Assembly (NCBI RefSeq): GCF_900142195.1
Contig: NZ_FRAB01000050.1
Coordinates: 1-41,350, forward strand
Origin: Paraburkholderia terricola
Lineage (GTDB): Bacteria; Pseudomonadota; Gammaproteobacteria; Burkholderiales; Burkholderiaceae
DNA: 41,350 nt
Direction of reading: 5' to 3'
Part shown: positions 1 to 7,815 of the stretch, in pieces
Numbering within the stretch: the stretch's first letter is position 1
How the letters are laid out: each line of letters starts with the position of its first letter
The notes under the pieces: model-generated
What the model was told of the DNA's origin: nothing
Databases searched by the model: none
Seen by the model: only the letters and a program-made list of their open reading frames with translations
Program-made: the position numbers and the translations under genes

Positions 1-10
1 CAACCGTTAA

Positions 11-87
11 GGGTTATTCGATGCCTGCCGTCGGCCACAGGAACGTGACGATACCTCGGCGCGTGCCGGCAGGCGTCGAATAAGCCC
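11..87. repeat. Imperfect long inverted repeat near the IS91-like transposase 3' end
   Basis: The arms at 11-30 and 67-87 are inverted copies of each other. They match over about 20 bases with one indel and one substitution, around a 36-nt spacer. They lie beyond the 3' end of the transposase gene, where IS91-family elements carry a hairpin-forming terminus used in rolling-circle transposition. A second, shorter inverted pair (9 bp, 134-142 with 212-220) lies further in. I infer that one or both belong to the element end. The exact boundary and the target tetranucleotide cannot be fixed from one copy. Confidence 0.4.
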
Positions 88-358
88 GATGGAGGAAACC
101 GCGGAGTGCCCCAATGCGGTTGGAGCTTTCGCGGCTATGGCGATTGATAGCCCGGGATGCTCAGTGATGTCGGGTGCGACACAGTCTGGCGGGAAGCCGG
201 TCGGGCACTAACGCCATAGCGACGCGGTGCAGTTGTGTATTCGGGATGATGAAACGGGCGCACGAAGCACATCGCAAAGCGACGCGCGCATACGTCCGTT
301 CGTGGGCCGCGTTGCCGCAAAGCCAACGTTAGACAGGCAGTTCGAGGAGCCGTGGAGT
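88..358. other. Non-coding tail of the IS91-like element
   Basis: No convincing gene is seen here. The stretch lies between the hairpin at the window edge and the transposase stop codon. It contains the 9-bp inverted pair at 134-142/212-220. Open frames in it lack a ribosome binding site and resemble no protein I know. It is most simply the non-coding terminal part of the mobile element. Confidence 0.4.
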
Positions 359-1528
359 TCATGTCTGATCGCGGCGCATGGGCGGTGCGCGGATCGGGGC
401 GCTGCGCGCGAGGATGTCGATGACGATCATCGGTGCGCCGCAGTGCCGGCAGATAAAGACGGGCCGGGTTTCGATGATGGCGTGGTCCGGTGATGGGCTG
501 GTCGCGGGTGCGATGTGCAGCAGATCGCGTACCCTCGCGAGTCTGGCGCGGCGCACCGGGTTGGCGAGCAGTCCGTAGTGACGGATCCGATGGAAGCCAG
601 CGGGTAACACATGGAGCAGGAAGCGGCGTATGAATTCGCCGGTTTCGAGGGTCATGGTCTTGTAGCGGGTGTGTCCCTTCGCGCGGTAGTCCTTCCAGCG
701 GAACGTCACGCCGCGCTCATCGAAGGCGACGAGGCGCTGGTTGGAGATGGCGACGCGGTGTGTGTAGCGTGATAGATACTCGAGCACCGCCTTCGGTCCG
801 GCGAACGGTCGCTTGGCGTAGACGACCCATTCGCAGGTGCGCAGCGGCGCAAGCCAGCGGGCAAAGATGGCGGGGTCAGCGAGCCCGGTATCCTCGCCGA
901 AGAACTGCAGGTCGCCACGGTGGTGAGCCGACTGGAGTGCCTCGAGGAAGCGGCGCCGGAACAGGCGTGACAGGACACGCACGGGCAGGAAGAAGCCGGG
1001 GCGGCAGGCGATCCAGCGCTCACCGTCAGGCGACAGCCCGCCACCGGGGACGATGCCGTGCACATGCGGGTGATGCGTGAGCGCCGAGCCCCAGGTGTGC
1101 AGTACGAGCGTGGCGCCGATCTGGGCGCCGAGATGCCTGGGATCCCCGGCGATCGTGCGCAGCGTGTCAGCGGCGATGTCGAGCAGCAGGCCGTAGATGA
1201 TCCGTTTGTTGTACCAGGCGATGGCGCTGATGGGTGCGGGAAGCGTAAAGACGACGTGGAAGTACTCGACAGGCAGCAGGTCGGTCTGGCGTGCCTCCAG
1301 CCAGCGGTGCGCGGCACTGGCCTGGCACTTTGGGCAATGCCGGTCCCGGCACGAGTTGAAGGACACCTCCGCCTTTGCGCAGCCTGAACAGCGCAACACA
1401 TGTCCGCCCAGTGCCGCCGTGCGGCACCGTTCGATGGCTGACATGACCTTCAGCTGCCCCGGGCTCAGGCGTGTCGTGGCTCGCCACGCCGGCCCGTGGC
1501 TGCGGAAGATGTCCGCAACCTCCAGCAT
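359..1528 (-). CDS. IS91-family HUH/Y2 transposase
   Basis: This is a 389-residue rolling-circle transposase of the IS91 family. The N-terminus has a cysteine-rich zinc-binding region (Cys47, Cys50, Cys60, Cys65, Cys68, in CSGC and CRDRHCPKC). The family's YFHVVFTLP segment follows near residue 90. The metal-binding HUH motif is HPHVH at 153-157, followed by GIVPGGG. The two catalytic tyrosines are Tyr251 and Tyr255 in YLSRYTHR, the four-residue spacing known for IS91. These enzymes nick one strand and transpose by a rolling-circle-like route without classical terminal repeats. The gene starts 21 nt after the stop of the tyrosine recombinase on the same strand, so the two are probably co-transcribed. 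The length is normal and no frameshift is seen, so the gene may be active. Confidence 0.95.
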   Translation of the reverse strand: MLEVADIFRSHGPAWRATTRLSPGQLKVMSAIERCRTAALGGHVLRCSGCAKAEVSFNSCRDRHCPKCQASAAHRWLEARQTDLLPVEYFHVVFTLPAPISAIAWYNKRIIYGLLLDIAADTLRTIAGDPRHLGAQIGATLVLHTWGSALTHHPHVHGIVPGGGLSPDGERWIACRPGFFLPVRVLSRLFRRRFLEALQSAHHRGDLQFFGEDTGLADPAIFARWLAPLRTCEWVVYAKRPFAGPKAVLEYLSRYTHRVAISNQRLVAFDERGVTFRWKDYRAKGHTRYKTMTLETGEFIRRFLLHVLPAGFHRIRHYGLLANPVRRARLARVRDLLHIAPATSPSPDHAIIETRPVFICRHCGAPMIVIDILARSAPIRAPPMRRDQT

Positions 1529-1549
1529 GAGATGCTGCGGGGTATGGGC

Positions 1550-2425
1550 TTATCCAGGAGGCAGGCGGTCCAGTGGACTGGTGACTTCATGCAGCAGGTC
1601 GGTGGCCACCTGCACATAAAGTGCGGTGTTCTCAAGCTTGGCGTGGCCGAGCAGAACCTGGATCACGCGGATATCCACCTTCTGTTCGAGGAGATGCGTC
1701 GCAAAACTGTGGCGCAAGGTATGCATGGATACACGCTTTTCGATGTGCGCGGCTTCGGCGGCGGCATGAATGGCGCGGTTCAACTGTCGCGTGCTTAACT
1801 GGTCGAGCGGATCGAGCCCGGGAAACAGCCACCCGCCGTCAAACATCTTGCCCTGCGCACGGGCCATGCGCCACCATACGCGCAGACGCTCGAGCAGCAC
1901 CGGCGAGAGCATCGCGTAGCGGTCGCGGCGGCCCTTGCCCTGCTCGATACGCAGTGTCATGCGTTCGCTGTCGACGTCGGTGACCTTCAGCGCGACCACT
2001 TCACTCGCGCGCAGCCCGGCACCGTAGGCGACCGACAGCGCAGTCTGGTGCTTGAGGTTGCCGGCTGCCTCGATCAGCCGCCGCACTTCGTCGGGACTGA
2101 GCACGACGGGCAATATGCGGGGAACACGCACCGGTTGCATCCTGACTATCAGCTCAGGCCGGTCGAGCGTGACCGTGAAGAAGAACTTCAGGCCGGTGAT
2201 CGCGTGGTTCAGCGACACGGCCGATGTGCCGTGATCGACTAGATAGAGCTGGTAGCGGCGCAGGTCCTCGACGGTGGCCGTGTCAGGTGAGCGCCCGAGA
2301 AACCGGGCGAACTCACGCACGATGTGCAAATAGATGTCCTGCGTCTTGGGGGCTAGCTGGCGCATGCGCATGTCGTCGATCATGCGTTGACGCAATGGGC
2401 TGACGTTTGCCGGTAAGGAGGTCAT
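1550..2425 (-). CDS. Tyrosine recombinase (accessory integrase of IS91-like element)
   Basis: This 291-residue site-specific recombinase has a SAM-like N-terminal DNA-binding domain (about 10-90) and a catalytic domain (about 105-285). The catalytic set is visible: Arg139 in GAGLRASE, a lysine in the GKGRRDR hairpin near 164, His235-x-x-Arg238 in HTLRHS, His261 in LLGHAK and the nucleophile Tyr270 in ALYV. An AAGGAGG ribosome site lies just upstream of the ATG. It precedes the IS91-type transposase on the same strand. A subset of IS91-family elements carry this kind of integrase-transposase pair. Its role in transposition is not well established. It might resolve intermediates or help excision, which is inference. 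It could also be read as a phage-type integrase, but the pairing with the transposase argues against that. Confidence 0.93.
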   Translation of the reverse strand: MTSLPANVSPLRQRMIDDMRMRQLAPKTQDIYLHIVREFARFLGRSPDTATVEDLRRYQLYLVDHGTSAVSLNHAITGLKFFFTVTLDRPELIVRMQPVRVPRILPVVLSPDEVRRLIEAAGNLKHQTALSVAYGAGLRASEVVALKVTDVDSERMTLRIEQGKGRRDRYAMLSPVLLERLRVWWRMARAQGKMFDGGWLFPGLDPLDQLSTRQLNRAIHAAAEAAHIEKRVSMHTLRHSFATHLLEQKVDIRVIQVLLGHAKLENTALYVQVATDLLHEVTSPLDRLPPG

Positions 2426-2739
2426 GATTCGGCTCCTGTTGAAGAGCGAGGCGGATTGCCTCGTTCGCCAACATAAACCGCGTGACCGGCTTGACCTTCA
2501 CCTCCAGCGTTGGATCGTAACCCCTACCGCGCGAGCGGTTTAGTCCGTCGGTTTATAAAAGCGGCTATCGACTGCTGCATCTGCGGCAAGATGAATCCGC
2601 CGACGAGCAAAAGCGGGTCGCCTGAATTCGCCTCCGCATCGAAGGTGAATGAGGCGGCGGCCGCCGCATCCATCGCACCACCGCCTACAGCCGCCGCCAG
2701 CGATTGCTATCGGCCGGTTCGGCAAAAATCAAACGTGAT
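2426..2739. other. Junction between IS91-like element and the hydroxyproline cluster
   Basis: This 314-nt stretch holds two small hairpins: 6-bp arms at 2447-2463, and 5-bp arms at 2526-2539 close to the likely outer end of the element. On the minus strand, 2524-2673 is an open frame of 49 codons beginning MDAAAAASFTFDAEANSG. It is bounded upstream by an in-frame stop. Its own stop falls at the apparent element edge. It has no good ribosome site and I do not recognise it. It may be a remnant of a gene cut by the insertion, or noise. Confidence 0.3.
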
Positions 2740-3645
2740 TCAGATTCGCGGCAGCGCCGGCCGCGTTTCAATCGCGTTGCGAATCAACGTTTCCACCGCC
2801 TTGCGCTCGTCGCCTGCCAACGGCAGACGCGGCGGGCGCACCGGCTCTGTTCCCAATCCGACGATCGTCTCGGCCAGCTTGATGTTCTGCACGAGCTTCG
2901 GCGACACGTCGAGTGCGAGCAAGGGTGCGAACCAGCGATAGATCGTTCGCGCTTCTTCAAGGCGTCCCGCCTTCAGCAATCTGTAGATCGCCACGGTCTC
3001 GTGCGGAAACGCGCATACGAGTCCGGCCACCCAGCCGTGCGCGCCCATCAGCATCGCTTCCATCGCGAGATTGTCGACGCCGCACAGAATCGCGAAGCGG
3101 TCGCCCACCGCGTTGATCAGATCGGTCACGCGCCGCACGTCGCCGCACGATTCCTTGATCGCGACGATCTTCTGTTCGTCGGCGATCTCCGCGAACATCT
3201 CGGGCGTCATGTCGACGCCGTAGGCGAGCGGATTGTTGTAGACCATCAGCGGCAACGCGCTTGCATCGGCGACGCTGCGGAAATGATGCAGCGTCTCGCG
3301 CCGGTCCGACAAATAGCGCAGCCCCGGCAACACCATGAAACCGGCCGCGCCGCGACGGCCGCCGGCTTCGGCCTGGCGGCAGGCGTCGAGCGTGCTGTTT
3401 TCGGCGATCGTCAATAACACCGGCACGCGGCCTTGCGAGGCCTCGACGGCAATGTCGAGCACCTGCAGCTTTTCGTCGAGCGAGAGCGTCGACGCTTCGC
3501 CGAGCGATCCGCATACGATGATGCCGTCCACACCCGCGTCGATCTGCGCCTCGATGTTCTTCGCTGTCCACGCGCGGTCTATGCTGAAATCCGCGTGAAA
3601 CTTGGTGGTGACCGCGGGCCATACGCCTTCCCAGATATGCGCCAC
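2740..3645 (-). CDS. lhpC: 1-pyrroline-4-hydroxy-2-carboxylate deaminase (DHDPS family)
   Basis: This is a 301-residue TIM-barrel enzyme of the dihydrodipicolinate synthase family. The Schiff-base lysine is Lys164 in VAIKESCGD and the partner tyrosine is Tyr136 in VYNNP. A GSLGEAS loop (46-52) replaces the GTTGE loop of DapA. The start is the GTG at 3645, preceded by AGGAGAG; the frame stays open further upstream but without a better start. The family alone does not fix the substrate. The divergent neighbours are hydroxyproline epimerase and the three subunits of D-hydroxyproline dehydrogenase, which makes the deaminase of the hydroxyproline pathway much the likeliest call. That enzyme turns 1-pyrroline-4-hydroxy-2-carboxylate into 2-oxoglutarate semialdehyde and ammonia in the cytoplasm. 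A DapA role is unlikely because the gene sits in a catabolic cluster. Confidence 0.85.
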   Translation of the reverse strand: MAHIWEGVWPAVTTKFHADFSIDRAWTAKNIEAQIDAGVDGIIVCGSLGEASTLSLDEKLQVLDIAVEASQGRVPVLLTIAENSTLDACRQAEAGGRRGAAGFMVLPGLRYLSDRRETLHHFRSVADASALPLMVYNNPLAYGVDMTPEMFAEIADEQKIVAIKESCGDVRRVTDLINAVGDRFAILCGVDNLAMEAMLMGAHGWVAGLVCAFPHETVAIYRLLKAGRLEEARTIYRWFAPLLALDVSPKLVQNIKLAETIVGLGTEPVRPPRLPLAGDERKAVETLIRNAIETRPALPRI

Positions 3646-4003
3646 GACTGCTCTCCTGAGTGTGATGTGTCGAGGCGCAGTGTAAGCAGGGAAAATGCCG
3701 CCGTCTTGCGCGATTCGCGCGCTGTGAATGACGATTTCGGCATAGGCGATATGCCTGTACCCGCGCTCGTTCAAGCCGTTCCGCATATTGCGGGATAAAA
3801 GGCGGTCTCCTTCGAAGAGGCGTTGCCAGCGACATGCGATGCGCTTCAGGTCTCGCTCACCGCTCGTGGCGCCGGCACGGTCCATGATCCGGTTCGACGA
3901 AGTAACCTGCCCGTAAGCCATCGGCCGGACTGTGCCAAAATCGTCACAATCCGCGCGTAAGCGCACCAAGACGCGAACGCCCGGCATTCCTACCATGGGC
4001 GTC
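3646..4003. promoter_or_regulatory. Divergent control region of the hydroxyproline cluster
   Basis: This 358-nt gap separates lhpC from the epimerase gene and must hold promoters for both directions. The clearest structure is an inverted repeat at 3739-3755, with 6-bp arms GGCATA and TATGCC around 5 nt. The PAS-AraC regulator at the far end of the cluster is the obvious candidate to act here, but AraC-type sites are often direct repeats, so the link is weak. I see no convincing gene and no sharp -35/-10 pair. Confidence 0.35.
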
Positions 4004-4951
4004 ATGAAAACCTTGGACTTCATCGACTCGCACACCGGCGGTGAACCGACCCGCCTCGTGGTGTCGGGCGGCCCGGATCTCGGCGGCGGCACGCTGGCGC
4101 AACGTCTCGACGTATTCCGCACCCGCTTCGATGGCTGGCGCGCCGGCGTCGTCACCGAACCGCGCGGCTCGGACGTGGTGGTGGGCGCGCTGCTGTGCGA
4201 ACCGGACGACCCCACCTGCGCGGCCGGCGTGATCTTCTTCAACAACGTCGGCTATCTCGGCATGTGCGGGCACGGCACGATCGGCCTCGTTGTTTCGCTC
4301 GCGCACATGGGGCGGATCGGGCCAGGACGTCATCGGATCGAGACGCCGGTCGGCATCGTCGAGGCGACGCTCAACGAGGACGGCAGCGTCGCCGTGCGCA
4401 ACGTGCCGGCTTATCGCTACCGGCAAGCCGTGCAGGTGGACGTGCCCGGTCATGGCGTATTGAGCGGGGACATCGGCTGGGGCGGCAACTGGTTTTTTCT
4501 CGTCGCCGAACATGGGCATGTGCTGGACGCGTCGCATATCGCCGAGTTGACCGTCTTCAGTTCCGCAATTCGCGATGCGCTGATCGCGCAACACATCACC
4601 GGCGCGGACGGCGCCTTGATCGACCACATCGAACTCTTCGCACCCGGTTCGCGTGACGGCATCGACAGCCGCAGCTTCGTGCTTTGCCCCGGCAACGCGT
4701 ACGACCGCTCGCCGTGCGGCACCGGCACGAGCGCGAAAGTCGCCTGTCTCGCCGCCGACGGCAAACTCGCCGAAGGCGCGGTGTGGCGGCAGGAGAGCGT
4801 TATCGGCAGCGTGTTCGAGGCCAGCTATCGTCACGCAGGCGACGGCGTTGCGGTGATCCCAACCATTACCGGCCACGCGCACATCATGGCCGAAGGGCGC
4901 CTCTGCTTCGATGAGCGCGACCCGTTCGCGTGGGGCATTCCCACGGTATGA
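4004..4951 (+). CDS. lhpA: 4-hydroxyproline 2-epimerase (proline racemase family)
   Basis: This 315-residue member of the proline racemase superfamily should convert trans-4-hydroxy-L-proline to cis-4-hydroxy-D-proline. The two catalytic cysteines are present: Cys88 in GYLGMCGHG and Cys238 in RSPCGTGTSAK. The second-position cysteine separates epimerases and racemases from the related dehydratases, which have threonine there. The start MKTLDFIDSHTGGEP at 4004 fits the family N-terminus. An ATG three codons earlier (3995) is possible, and neither has a strong ribosome site. The stop overlaps the start of the next gene (ATGA), which indicates translational coupling with the dehydrogenase subunits. 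Proline racemase activity cannot be excluded from sequence, but the neighbours favour hydroxyproline. Confidence 0.92.
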   Translation: MKTLDFIDSHTGGEPTRLVVSGGPDLGGGTLAQRLDVFRTRFDGWRAGVVTEPRGSDVVVGALLCEPDDPTCAAGVIFFNNVGYLGMCGHGTIGLVVSLAHMGRIGPGRHRIETPVGIVEATLNEDGSVAVRNVPAYRYRQAVQVDVPGHGVLSGDIGWGGNWFFLVAEHGHVLDASHIAELTVFSSAIRDALIAQHITGADGALIDHIELFAPGSRDGIDSRSFVLCPGNAYDRSPCGTGTSAKVACLAADGKLAEGAVWRQESVIGSVFEASYRHAGDGVAVIPTITGHAHIMAEGRLCFDERDPFAWGIPTV

Positions 4952-6078
4952 CAGCGGATGCGCTGATCGTCGGAGCCGGCATCGTCGGCGCGGCCTGCGC
5001 GGCGGAGCTGGCCGCGCTAGGCATGCGGGTCGACGTGCTCGACGCGCATGGCATCGGCGGCGGCGCGACGGCGGCGGGCATGGGCCACATCGTCGTGATG
5101 AACGATTCGCCGGCGGAATTCGCGCTCAGCCGTTACTCGCGGGACTTGTGGCTGCAACTCGCGCCGCGGTTGCGCACGCGCGACGCGTTCGCGCGCTGCG
5201 GCACGCTCTGGATCGCCGCCGACGACCAAGAATGGCACGCCGCCCGCGCCATGCATGCCGCGTTCGAGGCGCAGGGCATCGGTGCGCAACTGCTCGACGC
5301 GTCCGCGTTGCGCGCGTGCGAGCCCGCCTTGGCGGCGTCGATGGCGGGCGGTTTGCGCGTCGAGCACGACAGCATCGTATATGCGCCCACCGTCGCCGAG
5401 TGGCTGCTGACGCAGTCTCCCGCAGCGGCGAATATCCGCTTGCGGCTGCGCACGCCGGTTACGGCGGTCCGCGCGGATGGCGTGACGCTGCAAAACGGCG
5501 AACGCATCGGCGCCGCGCACGTGATCGTCGCTAGCGGCCTGGGCGCACGGCAATTGGTGCAGCCGTTGCCGTTGCAGCCGAAGAAGGGTCATCTGCTGAT
5601 CACCGACCGCTATCCCTCGCTGATCCGTCATCAGTTGCTGGAACTCGGCTACATCAAGAGCGCGCATCATGCGGCCGGCACCTCGGTGGCGTTCAATGCG
5701 CAACCGCGGCCCACGGGGCAATTGCTGATTGGCTCGTCGCGTCAGTTCGACACCACCGATCCCGCCGTCGAGATGCCGGTACTCGCGCGGATGCTGCAAC
5801 GTGCCGCGCGCTATCTGCCCGTCTTGCCGACGCTCAATGGGGTTCGCGCCTGGACGGGCTTTCGCGCGGCGTCGCCGGATGGCCTGCCGTTGATCGGCCC
5901 GGCCGGCGATTTCGCGCCAGGTGTCTGGCTCGCCGTCGGCCACGAGGGCCTCGGTGTGACCACCGCGCTCGCCACCGCGAGACTGCTCGCCGCGCAGATC
6001 ACGGCGAGCGCCGCGCCGATTCCCGTCGAGCCTTATTTGCCGGCCCGTTTTGCGCGCAAGGTGGTGGCTCATGATTAG
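4948..6078 (+). CDS. D-hydroxyproline dehydrogenase, DAO-type FAD subunit
   Basis: This 376-residue FAD-dependent oxidoreductase of the D-amino-acid oxidase (HcnC/GlyOx-like) family begins MTADALIVGAGIVGAA, so the dinucleotide-binding GxGxxG motif lies at the N-terminus. A C-terminal segment DGLPLIGPAG and GHEGLGVTTALATARLLA is the second FAD contact usual in this family. The ATG overlaps the epimerase stop (ATGA), and the next gene overlaps this one by 8 nt. With the small ferredoxin and the second flavoprotein that follow, it matches the hetero-oligomeric D-hydroxyproline dehydrogenases, which resemble HCN synthase subunits. It would oxidise cis-4-hydroxy-D-proline to 1-pyrroline-4-hydroxy-2-carboxylate and pass electrons to the respiratory chain. 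This is the likely catalytic subunit. Confidence 0.87.
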   Translation: MTADALIVGAGIVGAACAAELAALGMRVDVLDAHGIGGGATAAGMGHIVVMNDSPAEFALSRYSRDLWLQLAPRLRTRDAFARCGTLWIAADDQEWHAARAMHAAFEAQGIGAQLLDASALRACEPALAASMAGGLRVEHDSIVYAPTVAEWLLTQSPAAANIRLRLRTPVTAVRADGVTLQNGERIGAAHVIVASGLGARQLVQPLPLQPKKGHLLITDRYPSLIRHQLLELGYIKSAHHAAGTSVAFNAQPRPTGQLLIGSSRQFDTTDPAVEMPVLARMLQRAARYLPVLPTLNGVRAWTGFRAASPDGLPLIGPAGDFAPGVWLAVGHEGLGVTTALATARLLAAQITASAAPIPVEPYLPARFARKVVAHD

Positions 6079-6346
6079 CCCCGGCACGACGCGCATTCGC
6101 GTGACGATCGACAACCAAAGCATCGAAGTCGAAACCGGCACGACCGTGGCCGCCGCGCTCGTTCTCGCGGGCGTGAAAGGCACGCGGATTTCGGTCGACG
6201 GCGAGCCGCGCGCCGCGCTGTGCGGCATGGGCGTGTGCCAGGAGTGCCGCGTGACGATCGACGGTGGATCGCATGCGCTGGCCTGTCAGACACTATGCCG
6301 CGAAGGCCAGGTCATCAGCGTCCCTCATATGATGAACGCGCGATGA
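6071..6346 (+). CDS. [2Fe-2S] ferredoxin-like subunit of D-hydroxyproline dehydrogenase
   Basis: This small 91-residue protein has a plant-type [2Fe-2S] arrangement: Cys51, Cys56, Cys59 and Cys72 (C-x4-C-x2-C-x12-C, in CGMGVCQEC and LACQ). A further cysteine is at 76. It resembles HcnA-type subunits, which carry electrons between two flavoprotein partners. The chosen ATG at 6071 overlaps the 3' end of the preceding gene by 8 nt. The stop overlaps the next start (ATGA), so all three subunits are probably made in fixed ratio from one message. On its own it would be called a generic sarcosine-oxidase-like iron-sulfur subunit; the neighbours specify the role. Confidence 0.87.
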   Translation: MISPGTTRIRVTIDNQSIEVETGTTVAAALVLAGVKGTRISVDGEPRAALCGMGVCQECRVTIDGGSHALACQTLCREGQVISVPHMMNAR

Positions 6347-7623
6347 CGCAGCACTTCGATATCGTCGTGGTCGGCGCCGGTCCGGCCGGATTGAACGCGG
6401 CGCATGCGGCGGCGCGCGAGGGCGTTACCGTCGCGCTGCTCGACGACAATCCGCGCGCCGGCGGCCAGATCTGGAGACAAGGTCCGGGCCAGCCACCGCA
6501 AGTACCGTTGCAAAGACTGCTTGCTGACTTGAATCAGCAAAGCAACGTCACGTATTTTTCTTCGACCCGCGTGATCGCGCCATTGGGCGCGCACGGCTTG
6601 CTGCTGGAATCGGCCGGGCACGGCGGCGTTGGCATCAGGTACGAGCGCCTGATTCTCGCGACCGGCGCACGCGAGCGGCTTTTGCCGTTCGCGGGCTGGA
6701 CTTTGCCCGGCGTGACCGGTGCCGGCGCGTTGCAGGCGCTCATCAAAGGCGGCATGCCGGTGCACGGCGAACGGATCGTGATTGCCGGCAGCGGTCCGTT
6801 GCTGATCGCCGCGCTCGCCACCGCGCGCGCGGCTGGGGCGCGCGTGGTGGCGGTGGTCGAACAGGCACCGGCGTTCGAGGTTGCGCGCTTCGGCGCCTCG
6901 TTGATCAGCGAGCCGGCGAAGCTGCGCCAGGCCGTTGGCATGACGCGCGGTTTCACGGGATTGCGTTACTGGACTAGCAGCATCGTGCAGGAGGCGCACG
7001 GCGAAGGCTGCGTCGAGCGCGTGACAATCCGGCGCGGCGAGCGGAACGTGACGCTCGCTTGCGACCGCGTTGCATGCGGCTATGGACTCGTGCCGAACGT
7101 CACGCTCGCGCACGCGCTCGGCTGCGCGATCAACGAAGCGGGCGAGATCGTCGTCGACGGCGAGCAGCGGAGTTCGGTCGGTGGTGTATTGGCGGCGGGC
7201 GAGTGCACCGGTATCGGCGGCGCGGAACTGGCGGCCGTCGAAGGCGAACTCGCGGGACTGTCGGCAAGCGGCTCTGCTGCGAGCCGTGCCGTGCTGCATG
7301 CGCAACGAGCGCGCTGGCGCCGCTTCGGCCGCCGGGTCGAAGCGGCCTTTGCGTTGCGCGACGCGGCGCTTGTAGCGCCCGCCGCCGCCACGCTGCTTTG
7401 CCGCTGCGAAGACGTCAGCCTCGGCGAAGTGCGCGCCTATCCCGACTGGCGCGACGCCAAGCTGCATACGCGTTGCGGAATGGGCGCCTGTCAGGGCAGA
7501 ATCTGCGGCGCGGCGGCGAGCTTGTACTTCGGCTGGCAGGCCGCCGCGCCGCGGCCGCCGTTCAGTCCGGCGCGAATCGGCACGTTGATGGCGGCGAGCG
7601 AAGAACCGCCGTTGGCTGAGTGA
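6343..7623 (+). CDS. D-hydroxyproline dehydrogenase, NAD(P)/FAD-type subunit with BFD-like [2Fe-2S] domain
   Basis: This 426-residue flavoprotein starts MTQHFDIVVVGAGPAGLNAA (Rossmann FAD motif). It has a second nucleotide-binding stretch, ERIVIAGSGPLLIAA, near residue 145, as in HcnB-like subunits. The C-terminal part carries a four-cysteine BFD-like pattern (CRCEDVSLGEV, then CGMGACQGRICG), expected to bind a second [2Fe-2S] cluster. It is the last gene of the overlapping set epimerase, DAO subunit, ferredoxin, this subunit. It likely serves as the electron-transfer half of the dehydrogenase. A role in another opine or amino-acid dehydrogenase of the same architecture is the main alternative. 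Confidence 0.87.
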   Translation: MTQHFDIVVVGAGPAGLNAAHAAAREGVTVALLDDNPRAGGQIWRQGPGQPPQVPLQRLLADLNQQSNVTYFSSTRVIAPLGAHGLLLESAGHGGVGIRYERLILATGARERLLPFAGWTLPGVTGAGALQALIKGGMPVHGERIVIAGSGPLLIAALATARAAGARVVAVVEQAPAFEVARFGASLISEPAKLRQAVGMTRGFTGLRYWTSSIVQEAHGEGCVERVTIRRGERNVTLACDRVACGYGLVPNVTLAHALGCAINEAGEIVVDGEQRSSVGGVLAAGECTGIGGAELAAVEGELAGLSASGSAASRAVLHAQRARWRRFGRRVEAAFALRDAALVAPAAATLLCRCEDVSLGEVRAYPDWRDAKLHTRCGMGACQGRICGAAASLYFGWQAAAPRPPFSPARIGTLMAASEEPPLAE

Positions 7624-7815
7624 CATCGGCCTGCGGATATCCTCTGGATATTGCCGGCAGCAGCACGGCCCTATAATCGTCTGCAGACGCGAAAGGCTAC
7701 GGCGCAGCGACTGCCCGGGAACCGCACGCCGAGCGCACGCGCCGCCGATCACCCGCATAACCCAACGCGAAACCATACCGTCCAACGCCCGAACATCGAC
7801 CACGGAATCCGCACG

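Noticed and set aside
328..347. GTTAGAC word resembling the core of an integron attC site beside an integrase
   Set aside because: No matching partner core at the right distance and no attC-like fold; the integrase is of the IS91-accessory kind, not an integron IntI.
2740..4245. Extended 501-residue version of the lhpC frame
   Set aside because: The part upstream of 3645 reads as non-conserved sequence, while GTG 3645 has a good AGGAGAG and starts the family's usual N-terminus.
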